Source of the DNA: Brasenia schreberi
Taxonomy: Eukaryota; Streptophyta; Magnoliopsida; Nymphaeales; Cabombaceae
DNA: 64,000 nucleotides
NCBI GenBank assembly: GCA_036023115.1
Contig: JAYKKT010000048.1
Location: 6,454,001 to 6,518,000 of the forward strand
Direction: 5' to 3'
Below, piece by piece: positions 33,423-45,296 of this stretch. The notes under the pieces were generated by a model. The model was given only the letters and a program-made list of their open reading frames with translations, had not been told where the DNA came from and made no database searches. A program made the position numbers and the translations under genes. Within the stretch, counting starts at the first letter, position 1; every line of letters begins with the position of its first letter.

Positions 33423-33836
33423 TTACCTTCTTAAATCCTTTGCTACATAAACATAACCCCAACATGTTCTGTATTCTTTTGAAATATGCTTTCTTATACT
33501 AAAGTCACAAAACTTAACATATAGATTGTAGGAAGCATACGCATTGTCATACCGGTCATACTTCATACCAACACCGGGAATATACTCTCTAGGGGCTATA
33601 ATAGTAAGGCCTGATTCTATTACTCTCTTTCCTTCCTCAAAATGTTTGTCCTTTATCACCAACTCATCACCCTCTTCTTCACTACTCATTTCTAAATCAT
33701 TCATTTTTTCATCCAATTTACATTGATGATCATTTACATTCTTTTCTAATGAAACAATATTATCCAAGTCCATATCTAACCTCCGTGATACATTATTACT
33801 CATATAACATTGACTTGCGTACATAATTGACTCCAT
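33423..33836 (-). pseudogene. FAR1-like DNA-binding domain fragment (FHY3/FAR1 or MULE transposase type)
   Basis: A 137-codon open frame. The N-terminal part is acidic (SSEEEGDELVIKD around residues 50-63). The C-terminal part (from about residue 82) reads PREYIPGVGMKYDRYDNAYA followed by SYNLYVKFCDFSIRKHISKE, matching the start of the FAR1 DNA-binding domain, a zinc-binding fold derived from Mutator-like transposases. The conserved GM.F.....AY..YN.YA...GFS.RK pattern is visible. The remaining zinc-binding half, the MULE transposase domain and the SWIM domain are absent, so it is a truncated copy of a FAR1-related gene or transposon. Its start Met at 33836 fits the frame, but an upstream exon cannot be excluded. 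Confidence 0.65.
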
Positions 33837-34159
33837 GCTAGTTTAAAGGTGTAAGTAAAAGAGGGCAACCAAATAAATAAAAGCTAGTTTGCAAGAAGAC
33901 AAAGAAAGGAGTGATAATGCTATCACAAGTAGGTAATAGGGTGATTAAATATGCAAGATTTGCCTTAGAGTCCAATACAAATCAAATTTTAATCAAATAA
34001 ACTCTTGTAATGGTCCAATACAAGTCAAATTTTAAGCCATAGAGTCCAAATCAATGAATGATATCAATGCTAATAGAACTACTTTGATTACCTAATAACA
34101 TGAAAACAAGTTTGAGCTATTGTCATATATAGTATAATGCACAAACTAAGGCATAGAGG
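33837..34159. other. Short AT-rich spacer
   Basis: It contains two imperfect copies of a taatggtccaatacaagtcaa-like segment (around 33970-34050). Nothing else was recognised. Confidence 0.35.
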
Positions 34160-34440
34160 CTGGGCCTAATAACAACAACAACTAAGCCTTTTTCCATGCT
34201 AGGAGTTAAGTCAATATAAACTAGAATTCTTTATAGTTCTTTCCGATTGTTCTCTTCTTCTTTTAACATTTTCAAAATCTAATTTTCATATTTTCTTACA
34301 TGAGGGTTCCTTAGTCGTCTTTCTACATGTCCAAACTATCTTAAAGATTTTTTCTCATTTTATCCTCTATTGGTGCTACTCCTAATTGGTTTCTAATAAC
34401 CTCATTATGTCTACGGTCTTTCCTTTTGTGACCACTAAGA
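34160..34440 (-). mobile_element. LINE (RTE-like) 3' terminal fragment
   Basis: On the minus strand it encodes a piece with RRHNEVIRNQLGVAPIEDKM and LRWFGHVERRLRNPHVRK, the C-terminal end of plant RTE-like reverse transcriptases. It ends near 34165 in GGCTTAGTTGTTGTTGTTAT, the TTG-repeat tail usual for this LINE group. The 5' part is missing (5' truncation). Confidence 0.8.
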
Positions 34441-36139
34441 TTAACTGCACAACACTCAGAACCAAGAGACTGAGCCTAAACAAACCAAAAATTGAGTCGA
34501 AGCGAAATGCAAATTATGATGTACTATTTTACTTCCGGAAGTGAATGATTGGATCTGTCCTGTGATTTTGAGCTTTTGAAACTGAACCAAGTCAAAATGA
34601 AAAATTGAAAAATTGAAAAATCAAATCGAGTCAAAGAGAAAAATGATCAGTTTCATTTTATTTTTTGGTTATAGCTGATTTCTGCTCAGCTCTAAATTTC
34701 ATGATTGCCCGATTTGTTTTTGGTCTCAAATTGGAATAGAGAAGGGAGAGTAAAGAGAGTGAAAAGTGTTAGAGAAGAAGAGAGAAAAAGAAAAATCAAG
34801 AGTGTCATAGAGTAAAGGTAGAGTACACGAAGTTTAGAAAGATAGAAGAGATATAGGGATTTAAGAGAATAAGTAGACCCAACCATTTCCGACGGTTATG
34901 ACGGTCGGGAAAGTGTGGAGAGATTGATTCCGGTAATTGTTTTTCTATTTCCGATGGTTAAACCTTCCATATTTTTTCGTTATTGGTCGTAAAAAGTCAA
35001 ATTTATGCCGGTGGTAGCAGGAAATCTACGTAACCAGGATAACATACACAAATTTTAACTTTTTAAAATTGTAGATTTCGTTCCATTTGGAACAACGGTG
35101 TTCAGATTTCAGTTCAGTTACATTCCAATTCTGTTCACGCAGGTCACGATTCTGCTTGTTATACATTCAGAATGAAAATCGTGGAAAAGGGTTCAAACCA
35201 GCCATGTCAAATCAGACAACGTAGAACTATTCTGGTTATACTATACGTTCTCCGACTATAGCTGATTTAAAAGATTCACTCCAAAATATGCAGGATATCC
35301 TGAACCATTTACATGATAAAAGGGTGCCATTTTTTTGAAATTCTACTTCTGCACTTGTTTAGGCTCGTCAGAAGCATTGAGCAAGCGCAGCCCTGCGCTT
35401 TTGTAAAGGCAGAAAAATAAATCCGTTCCCGTGTAAGAAGCGGAGGTAAGGAGAGAAAATGAGGTATGCATTAGAAGAGGTAAGGACGTTGTAAACGTGC
35501 ACAAGTGCCGGGAATATAACTAGGTGCACAATAGAGAGAGAGAATAGGAGTGGCTTCGAAAGCCATGCAGGCGGGCGAAGACAAAAGCCACAAGGCGAGG
35601 CCCCGTGAGGGGGTTTGGCTCATCCAACGCTGCTACCGATGGCACCTGGTTACGCGCAGATTCCTCTCAAATCACCGCCTTTCCGTCTCTTACCCCATGT
35701 CATCTCTTCACCTTACAGTCATTTAGTTCAGTATGCACGTTCAGCCTTGGGTACATGTAAAGTACATGTCTTGTGCATATATCAAGGTTTTCAGATGTTC
35801 TTTGTTTCTATTTTGAAGGAAACAATGCCTGTAGGGTTGGAGAGTTCTTTTATGTGCTATTTTTTATCCGTCTTAGCAGGCTGTTATTAGGCAGACCACA
35901 AATCAAACGTGTATGCCCTGGGTCTCGACTTCTTCACCTTCAAATTATTGGCTTATGCTCAGTCGAGTCGTGGTGACTTTTGCTTTTACGTTGTCTCTAA
36001 AGGAGCCCAATAGTTGATATAAGGGGAAGTTTTAAGTTTTGCAGTGTAAGGATAAACTTCCCTAATAATACTCAATCAAGAAAATATGTTTCCAGTAACC
36101 AAGCATTAAGAAGACACCATCGGACTGAATTGGCAGACA

Positions 36140-36252
36140 ATAATTTGAAGCTCTGGCATCCCATCTCTACAATTGCCAATAATTCAAACTGTTATAATAA
36201 TTTGAAGCTCTGGCATCCCACCTCTACAACTGCCAATAATTCAAACCGATAT
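36140..36252. repeat. Tandem duplication of a ~57-bp unit
   Basis: The unit containing aataatttgaagctctggca and tgccaataattcaaac occurs twice in direct order with a few differences. Confidence 0.8.
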
Positions 36253-36411
36253 TATTGTAAAAATTCCGACTATCACAACAGCCGAATAGTAATAACGGAA
36301 TAAAAAAAGTCAGAATAGATCTATTCCGACTGGCGGAACACAGGCTAACTGCATCTTAGATTCAACACGATAATTTATTCACGAGTAATGCTGCCTACCG
36401 GAACAGATGAA

Positions 36412-36413
<2 letters not shown>

Positions 36414-36463
<50 letters not shown>
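36414..36463. repeat. (CT)n(AT)n microsatellite
   Basis: CT repeats run directly into AT repeats about 250 bases before the bHLH start codon; the same CT-AT join occurs at 39801-39879. Confidence 0.95.
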
Positions 36464-36467
<4 letters not shown>

Positions 36468-36710
36468 GGGCATATCACATGGGTATAACTAGTAGTTAAT
36501 TTTGTAACACTTAATGGCTCTTACTGCAACTCTGGCCAATTCGAAGGCCCAATTGGTAATTTCGAATTAGAGGATATTATACTGGTGATACACAAATATA
36601 ACCCCATAGAAACCAGGTGAACAATATGGATCCGGGCGACCTACCACCAAATTCACCAGAAGAGAAAGGAATTTAATCAGTAACGGGGTGACAGAAAAAT
36701 CTGAGCCGCC

Positions 36711-38012
36711 ATGGTTCCCAGAGAGAGAAAGAAGGCAACCTTGCATGAGAAACTTCAGCTCCTTCGTTCCGTCACCAACTCTCCGGCAGTATGGATCATC
36801 TCAACTAACTTTAATTTATCGTTTGCTGATCTAATAACATTTTGGCCTTTGACTTATCAGTGAGATATGTTATGAGTTGCAAACTCTGCATCTCTTTCTC
36901 TTTCCTTTTCTTTTGCCTACAATTTCAGACTCATATGAACTAAACTCGACTTTGAAATGGCTCATTCCATGCAAAATAGGATAATAGCATTCATATATCT
37001 CACAGATATGCAGCATGGATATATATAAACTATACCTACTTACAGAAGACAGGAGATATGATCTACCAGTTGTTCATTTTGAGATGCCGAGATGTAACAG
37101 TTCATTATCATACTTTGATGCCATATTCACTTTCTATGCCGTTGTCTTCTCCAAATCTCAAATCCACCCCAACTACATTTTAAAGGTTTCATCCCTTATA
37201 TACCACTAGTTGGATATGTAATCAGAGAAATTGAGGTTTTATCCAGTGTTATCCTAAGATATTCTGGATGACAATTCCTCTTGATTCTGTTTGTAGTCTT
37301 CGATTATAGAATAAAATTTGCAGCTAGAGTACGTTAGTGCTTCATTGTTTGTGAAGTTGCTAGAAAATGACTTCGTGTTCTTTGTATGTATATGTTATGT
37401 TATTTACTCTCAGGTAAGTAAAACCTCAATTATAGTAGACGCTTCCAAGTATATCGAAGAACTGAAAGAAAAAGTCGACAGATTGAATCAAGATATCATC
37501 AACGACCAACCATCGGCCTCCATGGATTCCTTGTCCTTTGTAATCGTCAATATCTTTCAATCAATCTTAGAGCTCTAATTGATAGCTTTTTATGTTCCTG
37601 AGGAGAACTAAACCCACCTACTCTAATTATTTCCTCTCATTTCAGGAGGTGAAGGTACAAACCCTTGAAAAAGTCTTCCTGATCACTGTTTTTACCAAGA
37701 AAAGTTACTCTGGATTGCTCGTCTCCATACTCGAAGCCTTCGAGGAATTAGGCCTCAATATTTTGCAGGCGAGAGTTTCGTGTGCCGACACCTTCAGATT
37801 GGAAGCGGTGGCAGGAGAAGTGAGTTGATTCTCTTTCGCTTTCATGTTAATTTCCAATAACAATTTCAATAGAAAGAAGCAAAGTTAAGGAGCTAACTTA
37901 ACCATGAATTCGTTTTCAGAGGCAGGACGTAATGGTGAATATAGACTCTCACGTGGTAAAGCAAGCAGTCCTGCACGCAATCAAGAACTGTAGTGCTCAA
38001 AATAATCAATGA
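36711..38012 (+). CDS. Small bHLH protein with C-terminal ACT-like domain (156 aa), apparently complete
   Basis: Four exons join in phase 0: 36711-36788, 37414-37539, 37646-37819 and 37920-38012. The start lies in GCCGCCATGG, a very strong context. Residues 1-26 (MVPRERKKATLHEKLQLLRS...) and 27-55 (VSKTSIIVDASKYIEELKEK...) form a helix-loop-helix with a shortened basic part. Residues 69-126 (EVKVQTLEKVFLITVFTKKS, then LVSILEAFEELGLNILQARV) form the ACT-like beta-alpha fold of plant bHLH proteins. The end is VVKQAVLHAIKNCSAQNNQ. Plants have related small bHLH/ACT-like proteins resembling the C-terminal region of ICE/SCREAM-type factors. The lack of the Glu/Arg DNA-contact residues of a full basic region suggests a dimerisation partner or regulator in the nucleus; this is inference. 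Length and exon plan look intact, with no stops. Confidence 0.88.
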
Positions 38013-38279
38013 AACACACACTGCTTGTGGTTTTCGATTTTGCGTTTTGTTATTGAATGCTTCCTCTTCCTTCGATTCCTGTCCAAATAGATGGTTTAAA
38101 GCTACTACTTTCTTTCAGAAGGAAGAAGTTTTAGCTAAGTCAAGAGATTAAATTATCTTTAACAGCATCATGAGTTTGGCAATGGAAAAGCTAAACATGT
38201 GTGAGACGTTATGATCTACAAATAGCAATATTTCAACGAGGACGAAGGCAGTATGTAGTCTTTTTTTTCAATACATTCG

Positions 38280-38880
38280 TGGTGTCATTTGTTTTTTTTA
38301 ATAATTTTAAAATCTAGTTTTTCATACCTTCTTACGTGCACTTCTTTTAATGTTCTTTCTATATGTTCAAACTATCTTAAATAATATTTTCTCAGTTTAT
38401 CCTCTATTGGTGTCACTCTCAATTTGTTTCTAATAACCTCATTATATATACAGTCTTTCCTTGTAGGACCTCTTATCTATATCTTCATTTATGCCATAGA
38501 CATCTTTTGTATATACAATCTTTCCTTGAATGATGATTAACTCCCTAACTCTTAGAACCATAAAATAAAGTCTAATTGTTTCTCTATAATATTTACCCTT
38601 TAACTTTAATGGTATCTTCTTGTCACAAAGAGTACCTAATGATCCTCTCCATTTTAAAAAACATGCATTAATTTTTTACGTAACATTTCTATTAATTATT
38701 TCATCACTTTCAAAAATTGATCCTAGATATTTAAAACTTTCCTTCTGAGATATCCAATGTGTACCAATTTTAATTTTTATATCCTCTAAAATAACCAAAC
38801 AATCAAACTTACTTTCTATATATTCTGTCTTTATTCTACAAAGTCGAAAACCTTAACCTTAGAACAAATTAAGGAACAAA
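38280..38880 (-). mobile_element. LINE (RTE-like) reverse-transcriptase fragment
   Basis: Minus-strand conceptual reading gives FRLCRIKTEYIESKFDCLV, ESFKYLGSIFESDEIINRNV, WRGSLGTLCDKKIPLKLKGK and VIRNKL-type segments, in the order of the C-terminal half of plant RTE LINE reverse transcriptase. Several stops and an internal disruption around 38470-38520 are present. It lies directly behind the bHLH gene. Confidence 0.8.
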
Positions 38881-39519
38881 AAAAATTTCCTTATCATCCT
38901 TCGTTTCTAGAGTATTATCTCTAATAAAATATTTAAATCCTGTACAGAATGAGCTATAAGGTGTCGCATCATTATAAGAGAAGTACAGAAATTAGGCGAA
39001 TTTGGTAAGTGTCTATATCCATGATTAACAAATTGATCGGTTGTGGAGCCAAAACAGAGCCTTTCTCTCTCTCTTGTTGTACTATGGCTGGATGCCACTC
39101 AGACCTACGAGAGTCCAAAACAAGAAAAGGTGTCTGTGAGTCGCGAAAGGATTCACGAGCGCACTTGAAACATAACAAAGATTGATGTGTCATCTTTATA
39201 AAAGCAGTGCCATCCTGTCATGGCACGAACATCTCCTTAGCAATTGTTGTTTTTTTCTTTCTTTCATTGTTTCCAGTTGTGAGCCCTGCATGAATCTTAT
39301 CAACCCATAAAATTCCAACGACACATGATCTGTGAGCTCGTGAGAGACAGAGCGGCCCCTTTCTAGTTCATTTGTTGTCAGGAATTTGTCAATGGAAACA
39401 AAAAGGAGTAGCATGGCCAGTTTCGGTTTGTTCAATAAAATACATATAACCTACACGAAATTTGTCAAAGGAATAGAGAAATAATGTTTTTGTGCACAGT
39501 CCATGAGCAAGTTGAGAAC
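38881..39519. other. Unassigned region, possibly the far part of a copia LTR
   Basis: If the hAT-like repeat at 39520-40133 is inserted in the copia 3' LTR, this segment would include the rest of that LTR; the other border was not found. Open frames on the minus strand (38907-39435) match nothing known. Confidence 0.3.
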
Positions 39520-39801
39520 CAGGGATTGCAATTGGGTACGTTGGGAATGGGTAAAACAATACTCAGCTCATACCCGAACCTCAAATTTGTACCCGGTACC
39601 CACCCCGCTTCCTGTTGGGTAGGCCATGTGTTTGTTTTTCTTTTTCCTGAGGTAATATGCCAACTCCAACTCCAATTTCTACACTATTCTAAAATTAAAA
39701 GTATTTAAGATTAAAAGAAAATCATTTGTAAATCTAATACAAATAATTAAAAAAGCTTAATGTTAGGTGGCTGAAATATCACCACAAACATACATACGTA
39801 C

Positions 39802-39882
<81 letters not shown>

Positions 39883-40133
39883 CACGGCCACACAAAGATG
39901 TATATAATTGTATATACATTTGTAAATTTATATATTGTTTCTCATATATTTACATAATTCGGGTTAGGTGCAGGCTGGGTACTTGATTTTATCCCCTACT
40001 CACCGCATACCAGTTAAAGAAGATTGGATTTTCTCGCTACTCGAATCTGAACCCAAACAAACCCAGTAATCCTCACCGTGTTCAGGTCAGATGGGTCAGG
40101 TCCCCATGGGTCGGGCCAATATTGTCACCCCTA
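39520..40133. mobile_element. hAT-like non-autonomous element (MITE-like)
   Basis: The left end cagggattgcaattgggtac and the right end, read inward on the minus strand as taggggtgacaatattggcc, form an imperfect terminal inverted repeat of the hAT-like type. Subterminal sequence is full of gggtac, acccg and gggtcggg motifs in both directions. Flanks gagaac and tcgagac are similar but no longer an exact 8-bp duplication. A CT-AT microsatellite (39801-39879) sits inside. No coding capacity. Confidence 0.5.
39801..39879. repeat. (CT)n(AT)n microsatellite
   Basis: About 27 bases of CT repeats followed by about 52 bases of AT repeats. Confidence 0.95.
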
Positions 40134-42444
40134 TTCGAGACATACATAGTATCCTCATCATGGGAACGTAGATTAAATACATATACGAAACATACAGAAG
40201 GGAAACCTAATAGGTTATCATAAATATCCAATGAAACTTTTGAGATCTTTTCGTTTTCTTTCGTATTATAAGTCTACAGATCTTCCATAAACAAAATAAC
40301 TATTTCCTGAACAATTTTCCAAATAACATAAGTTTCCTACATATGAATGACTGAACTCCGAAAATTATGAAGTTCCTAAAAATTTTCGACATACAAATCT
40401 TATGACATAACAAACTTACGAGATGGAGCTAAGATTTCTAAAATCCATCAAATATAGTATCATTTATTATACATCTAGCAAATGATATTTATTCAACAAC
40501 CCTCAAACTTGATTATATATTGCCCACCAATGCCCACAACTTTTGGAAATCTTAATTTTCAAATGCTTGGTGAAATTATCTGCATCCGATTTAAGGACTT
40601 TATATGCAAGCTAATCACCTTTCTTGAAATACTTTCTCCAATAAAATGATGCATAAAATCAATTTACTCACTGGCCAATGTAATCGGACAAGGTATCAGT
40701 GTAAAAGTAGGACCTTCTTGTGATTGATGAAGTTCGTTCAATACACTTTTGTGCTGAACTACATGATAAACAGAAGAAAATGTGATCACATATAACATAT
40801 TGATAAAGTAATAATATGTTGCTTCTTAGAGTTTCATTTTCATATTGATGTTTCGCTGAAGAGTACAAACCTGGTAGTACCTTTAACTTATCGATATTAC
40901 TGGCACAATTCTTTCAAATCTTGTGTGATATAAAAGATTTCGAAAATATAGCATTCCTTTGATGTACCAAAGTATTATTTTGCCTAGTTTCATCAAAAAG
41001 GTTTTAGGAGCATCTTCATATCAAATACTAAAACGAACACCAGAAAGAATAACTCTTTCAATATGTGTTTCACCCTCCCAATCAAGCTTTTCAAAAGAAA
41101 ATGATCTACTTTACCTTTATCTCCAAGCTTCGATAACCCGGACTACATTGCATTTTTCTATTCTAAACCTTGTAAAGTCTTCTCTAGACTATCCTTCTTG
41201 AGAAAAAAAAAATTGTCTCCTTGACTCACTCCGATGGCAATTTAGAAGGATATCAAGCCAATGTCTATCATGTCAAGCTTCATTACTAATGCTGATCTTT
41301 TAAATTCTTCAAACCATTTAAAGTTATATCATCCACATACCCAAAAAAAACAATGATGCTATTATATTTGTAAACTTTCACATGAAATGCAAGCTTATAT
41401 CCAAATGTGACGGTTACATTCTTTGAGAATATTTATCAATTATACTATTGTAAGCAAAGTGGAGCTTGCCGGACTGTGTCGATGAAGCTAGCAAAATGAT
41501 GGTGCTCCAAAGTTTGTGACTCTATGATTAGTTGCACTACATATAGTGAGTTTGTTTCAAACCAAGGTTTTAGATCCTGTCTTAGGCTATTAAAAAATGT
41601 GGACTTGACACCCATTTGGTAAACTTTCCATTTGTTTTGAAATTAAAGAAGAAACAACCAATACCTCATCTTGTTATTTTAGGCCTAGCCTCCGTTTGGT
41701 GAACCTCTTCATAGTCAATGCCTTGCTTTTGCTTATATTCCTCAATAGTAAATATTGTTTTATGCTTTGCCTTGGTTCTTTATACCTTCTAAACCCATTT
41801 GACTTCAAGGATGCTTTTGTCTTTCTGAAGTATGGTCGATTGTTGAGTGGCATTCTTTCTTTCTTACCTTGATTTCTTTATCCATGACATCTTTTAATGT
41901 CTTTCGCCAATAGTTGCTGCAGAAGTCTTAAGGCTCATAGTGTTTATAGTATATTTGTTAACCAAGTTCAAGAAGGAATTCTACCAACTTTAGCAAACAC
42001 AAACAATAACATCAACATGAAGTGGCTACATGTTTACTGATGGAGTCCTCTAGCAGGATGGAACAAAGCATCTTTTTACACTAAAGGCAATCAATACAGG
42101 ACCATAGGTTTTACAATACAAGATGAACATGGTTTTTTTCCTTTGGATAGGACCAGTAAAACATAACGGCATAAGATAGATAATTCGAACATGATTGCTG
42201 GATCAAAGTGCTTACAAATATTCGTTCTCCCAAAGCCATTATCAAATCATCGAGACATGACATTGTTGAAGCAATGAAGAGAGTTGTTCAAAGTTCCGTA
42301 TAGTCATCCAACATTTTCAACTGTATAGAAATTATGCTATAGTTCGAGTCCCTAAAGTTGTTAATCACCACAGTCATACTTGCAGGTATGGGGCCTTAGG
42401 TAATATTTTCACTTGGAGGGATGTCACCCAAATGTCATCCGAAG

Positions 42445-42654
42445 TTACAAATTTTTGATTATTTTGATATTTGTATACCTTATAGGGGTCTGCGACACCC
42501 CAGCTTGCCTGTCAGCAAAATAAGTCTCAAGGTTTACATCTGCAAAAATATTCGAAATTAGTAAAATTAATACATTTTTGTAATACGTACTCTGTTGCGT
42601 CATGCGACTCAAGATGATGCCTAGTTCTTCAAGGTCCTCTACTTGAAATTGCAT
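42445..42654 (-). other. Unrecognised short ORF within the copia relic
   Basis: 69 codons, including SNIFADVNLETYFADRQAGV. It is not a copia motif I recognise and may be linked to the neighbouring inserted repeat or be chance. Confidence 0.15.
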
Positions 42655-42903
42655 GATCTACGTATGGATTTTGAGTTAAAAGTATTGGTTTGGAGTAATA
42701 TGATTCACGATGTCTTCTTCTTCACCAAAGGATGGATCGAATATATACTATTATTTCAAAAATATTCCATTTTGACGTGCTTTTCATCAAATCCGAGAAT
42801 CTCAATGAATGATGATTTTCTCATTTATAATCTTTAGAACTTTCATCATAATAAATAAAAACAAACTTCTCATTTCTGTCATCTACTTTCTCACCGAAAA
42901 AAC

Positions 42904-43799
42904 TGTAGGGCTACATGTATAAACATGTAGTATGCAACCAACAGTAACATGCTAATATCAATCAAAACCACAGATCTAGATAAATCCATAATAAAAATTA
43001 CAAGGACTAAGCAAAGCAAAACAAAAAACATTATTATACTTGTCTAATTGAGTCTTCCTCACATACTTGCCTTAGAGAAATCAACGCCCTACTATCATGT
43101 ACACATAGGTACCAACACCTTTTTCTCAAGATAAAATGACCATGTAGTTAGAAACAAGTACCTTGACTCAAGTTGCGTTCGACCATACCTCAATCACCTA
43201 ACCGATTGGGGAGCACGAGAAATTACAAAAAAAATTACAAGGGAGCAAAGAAGATGAGAGAGAGGAGAGAGTTCATAGAGAGTTTTTCTTATCTCTTGAT
43301 TAGGGAACCCTAATTAGGTTTTATAAAACTTTTGGATCTACTCTAAGAGCCATACCTCCTGTGGTTCGCCCTGTAACTGCGCCACATTTTTCATGATGGG
43401 ACTCATTTGATAGATCAACACATTTTTGTGTACAAAGAATACCAAAGACCATTCGAAAACCCAAACCCGAGCCCGAGCATGGCCTCAGCTTAGCACGCAC
43501 ATATGCATGTGTGGTCATCCATGCCCTCCAAGAGCTCTTTGAACTAAGGTTCATAAACTATTATTTATATAAAAGAATATGTGAGATTCTTCCAACTATC
43601 AATATAGTACTAAAGAATGCTGAATTGTATTCACATATACAAGTTCCTCATGCACATGTGATTTTCACACTTTTGTACATAGCTTTATCAAAGATATATC
43701 ATATTAAGCATTTAGGGGTAGTTAACATGAACCAAATATAATTAGTATCACATGAGCTTAATTAGACTCAACCATCATTAATTAACATTAAGTCCAACA
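42904..43799 (-). repeat. LTR-like repeat (likely solo LTR), relative of 11463-12210
   Basis: It begins TGTAGGGC and ends GTCCAACA on the + strand (TGTTGGAC...CCTACA on minus). It shares with 11463-12210 the blocks ccttagagaaatcaac-like, ctaattaggttttataaaa versus cacgtatttataggg, ctctttgaactaagg and tatataaaagaatat. It interrupts the copia relic between integrase and reverse transcriptase. No clear target duplication. Confidence 0.55.
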
Positions 43800-45000
43800 C
43801 TTTAGTCATCTTCTTCTCGTATGATACATGTGCATACGTAATGCTTAAAAAGATCAGGTAAACAAAACTCAGTTGAGACCACTTCATATCTCATGTAGGG
43901 TTTGCCATGAACACTTTTAATGAGACATGATTCCTCAAGTAGATCACACATTTGCAACCAATTTTGCCTGAAATTTCTTGAGCATGTTTACATTTTAAAT
44001 ATATTGTTCATCATATTAATTACAACTTAGTCTTTTTCTCTGCCGTGTCATTTTTTTACAGTGAATCTTGATTTTGTAAAAGGAAGACAAATATCATTCT
44101 TTTCTCAAAAAATGCATGAGTTCATTTGATGTGGACCCTCCACATGTATTAGACCAATGAGCTTTAATTTTATAGCCACTTCATTTTTCCAGCATAACCT
44201 TAAATATTTTAAATGCCTCAAATTCATAGCGTTTATGCTTCAAGAAATACATTTAAGTTTTCATAAAATAATTATCATTAAAAAGAACAAGACAATTGTT
44301 CTTACTAAGGCAAGATGACTTGATAGATCCGCATGTCAACTCTAGAGGATGTTTAAAATCTTGAAAACGACTTCCATAGAAAAATTTTCCTTATTCATTT
44401 TTCAGGGAGACATCTTTGGCATAATTGATTTTGGAGATCAATTCTTGTTTAGCCTTTCTTCTTGTCTGCTTTTCTCATCAATTTTAAATCATCAAAATTT
44501 AAATGACCAACTCTTGTGTGCAATGTCAAGAGAAGATTGAAACAAGATTGCGAGTACTTTGGATTATCAATTTGAATATTGAGAACAATCATTTTGATTT
44601 TCTTCCTTAAAATGCTTACTGACAATCTCCTATATTCCCTCTTAATAACCATATTTTTATTTACCAAATAATATCACAGTTTCTACAAAGCAGCCACAAG
44701 CTCAACAAATATCATTTTTTATTTGTAGTGCACATAAGACATTAGAAATCAATTGATGACTTCCATATTTCATACAGATTCAGATAACATGAACTTGGAG
44801 CGATTCTCCAAACATTACCTGGACTTTAATTTATTCATTAAGTAATAAATAAATTCTCATTTTAACAAAGTTGTTTTCTTGGATTGAAGTCAAGATACTA
44901 TTGGTACATGTATTCATCATTATCTTCTTCACGAGCCAGAAGCTAAGTGTAATTTTCTTCATTATGCTTCCTAAAATATTATATTTTTCTTGAACATAAT

Positions 45001-45251
45001 TTCAAGCTTTCAAGAAACACTAGAAAAAGCAAGTTTGTAACAACGGTTGCAAGGAACTGCCGTTCTATACTGTATATTACTGTGGTTTCCTAGCCGCCAT
45101 ATTGTACATTAATAATGCGGCACCCGTGCTCTTTTCACCCCTCGAATTCCCTTGCCTCTCCCCCTATTTATCTTAACTTACATGGTTTCTCTCTCACCAA
45201 ACCCCAACCCAGCCGTGGTTTCTCTCTCAGTTGCCATTGCCCGCCCACTAA

Positions 45252-45296
<45 letters not shown>

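Larger units (their letters stand above)
34441..36710. other. Upstream region of the bHLH gene, with repeats but no supported gene
   Basis: 34690-34890 is purine-rich. 35350-35760 has higher G+C than its surroundings and an open frame at 35615-35890 (+) that matches nothing I know. 36140-36250 holds a short tandem repeat and 36414-36462 a microsatellite. The last 200 bases before 36711 probably contain the promoter and 5' leader of the bHLH gene, but no single core element is convincing. Confidence 0.35.
40134..45000 (-). mobile_element. Ty1/copia retrotransposon relic, interrupted by an LTR-like repeat
   Basis: Read right to left: GAG-pre-integrase region with RVGHLNFDDLKLMRKA and LCQRCLPEK (44449-44540), traces of integrase to about 43860, and an inserted LTR-like repeat at 42904-43799. 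Decayed reverse transcriptase follows at about 41250-41950, including FFGYVDDITLNG, then RNase H with IDFMHHFIGESISRK and LKSDADNFTKHLKI (40580-40680). The coding part ends at GHWWAIYNQV, and a polypurine tract AAGTTTGAGGGT (40499-40510) borders an LTR starting TGTTGAATAAATATC at 40498. Nearly every frame is broken. The outer edge of the 3' LTR and the whole 5' LTR were not found. Confidence 0.8.
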
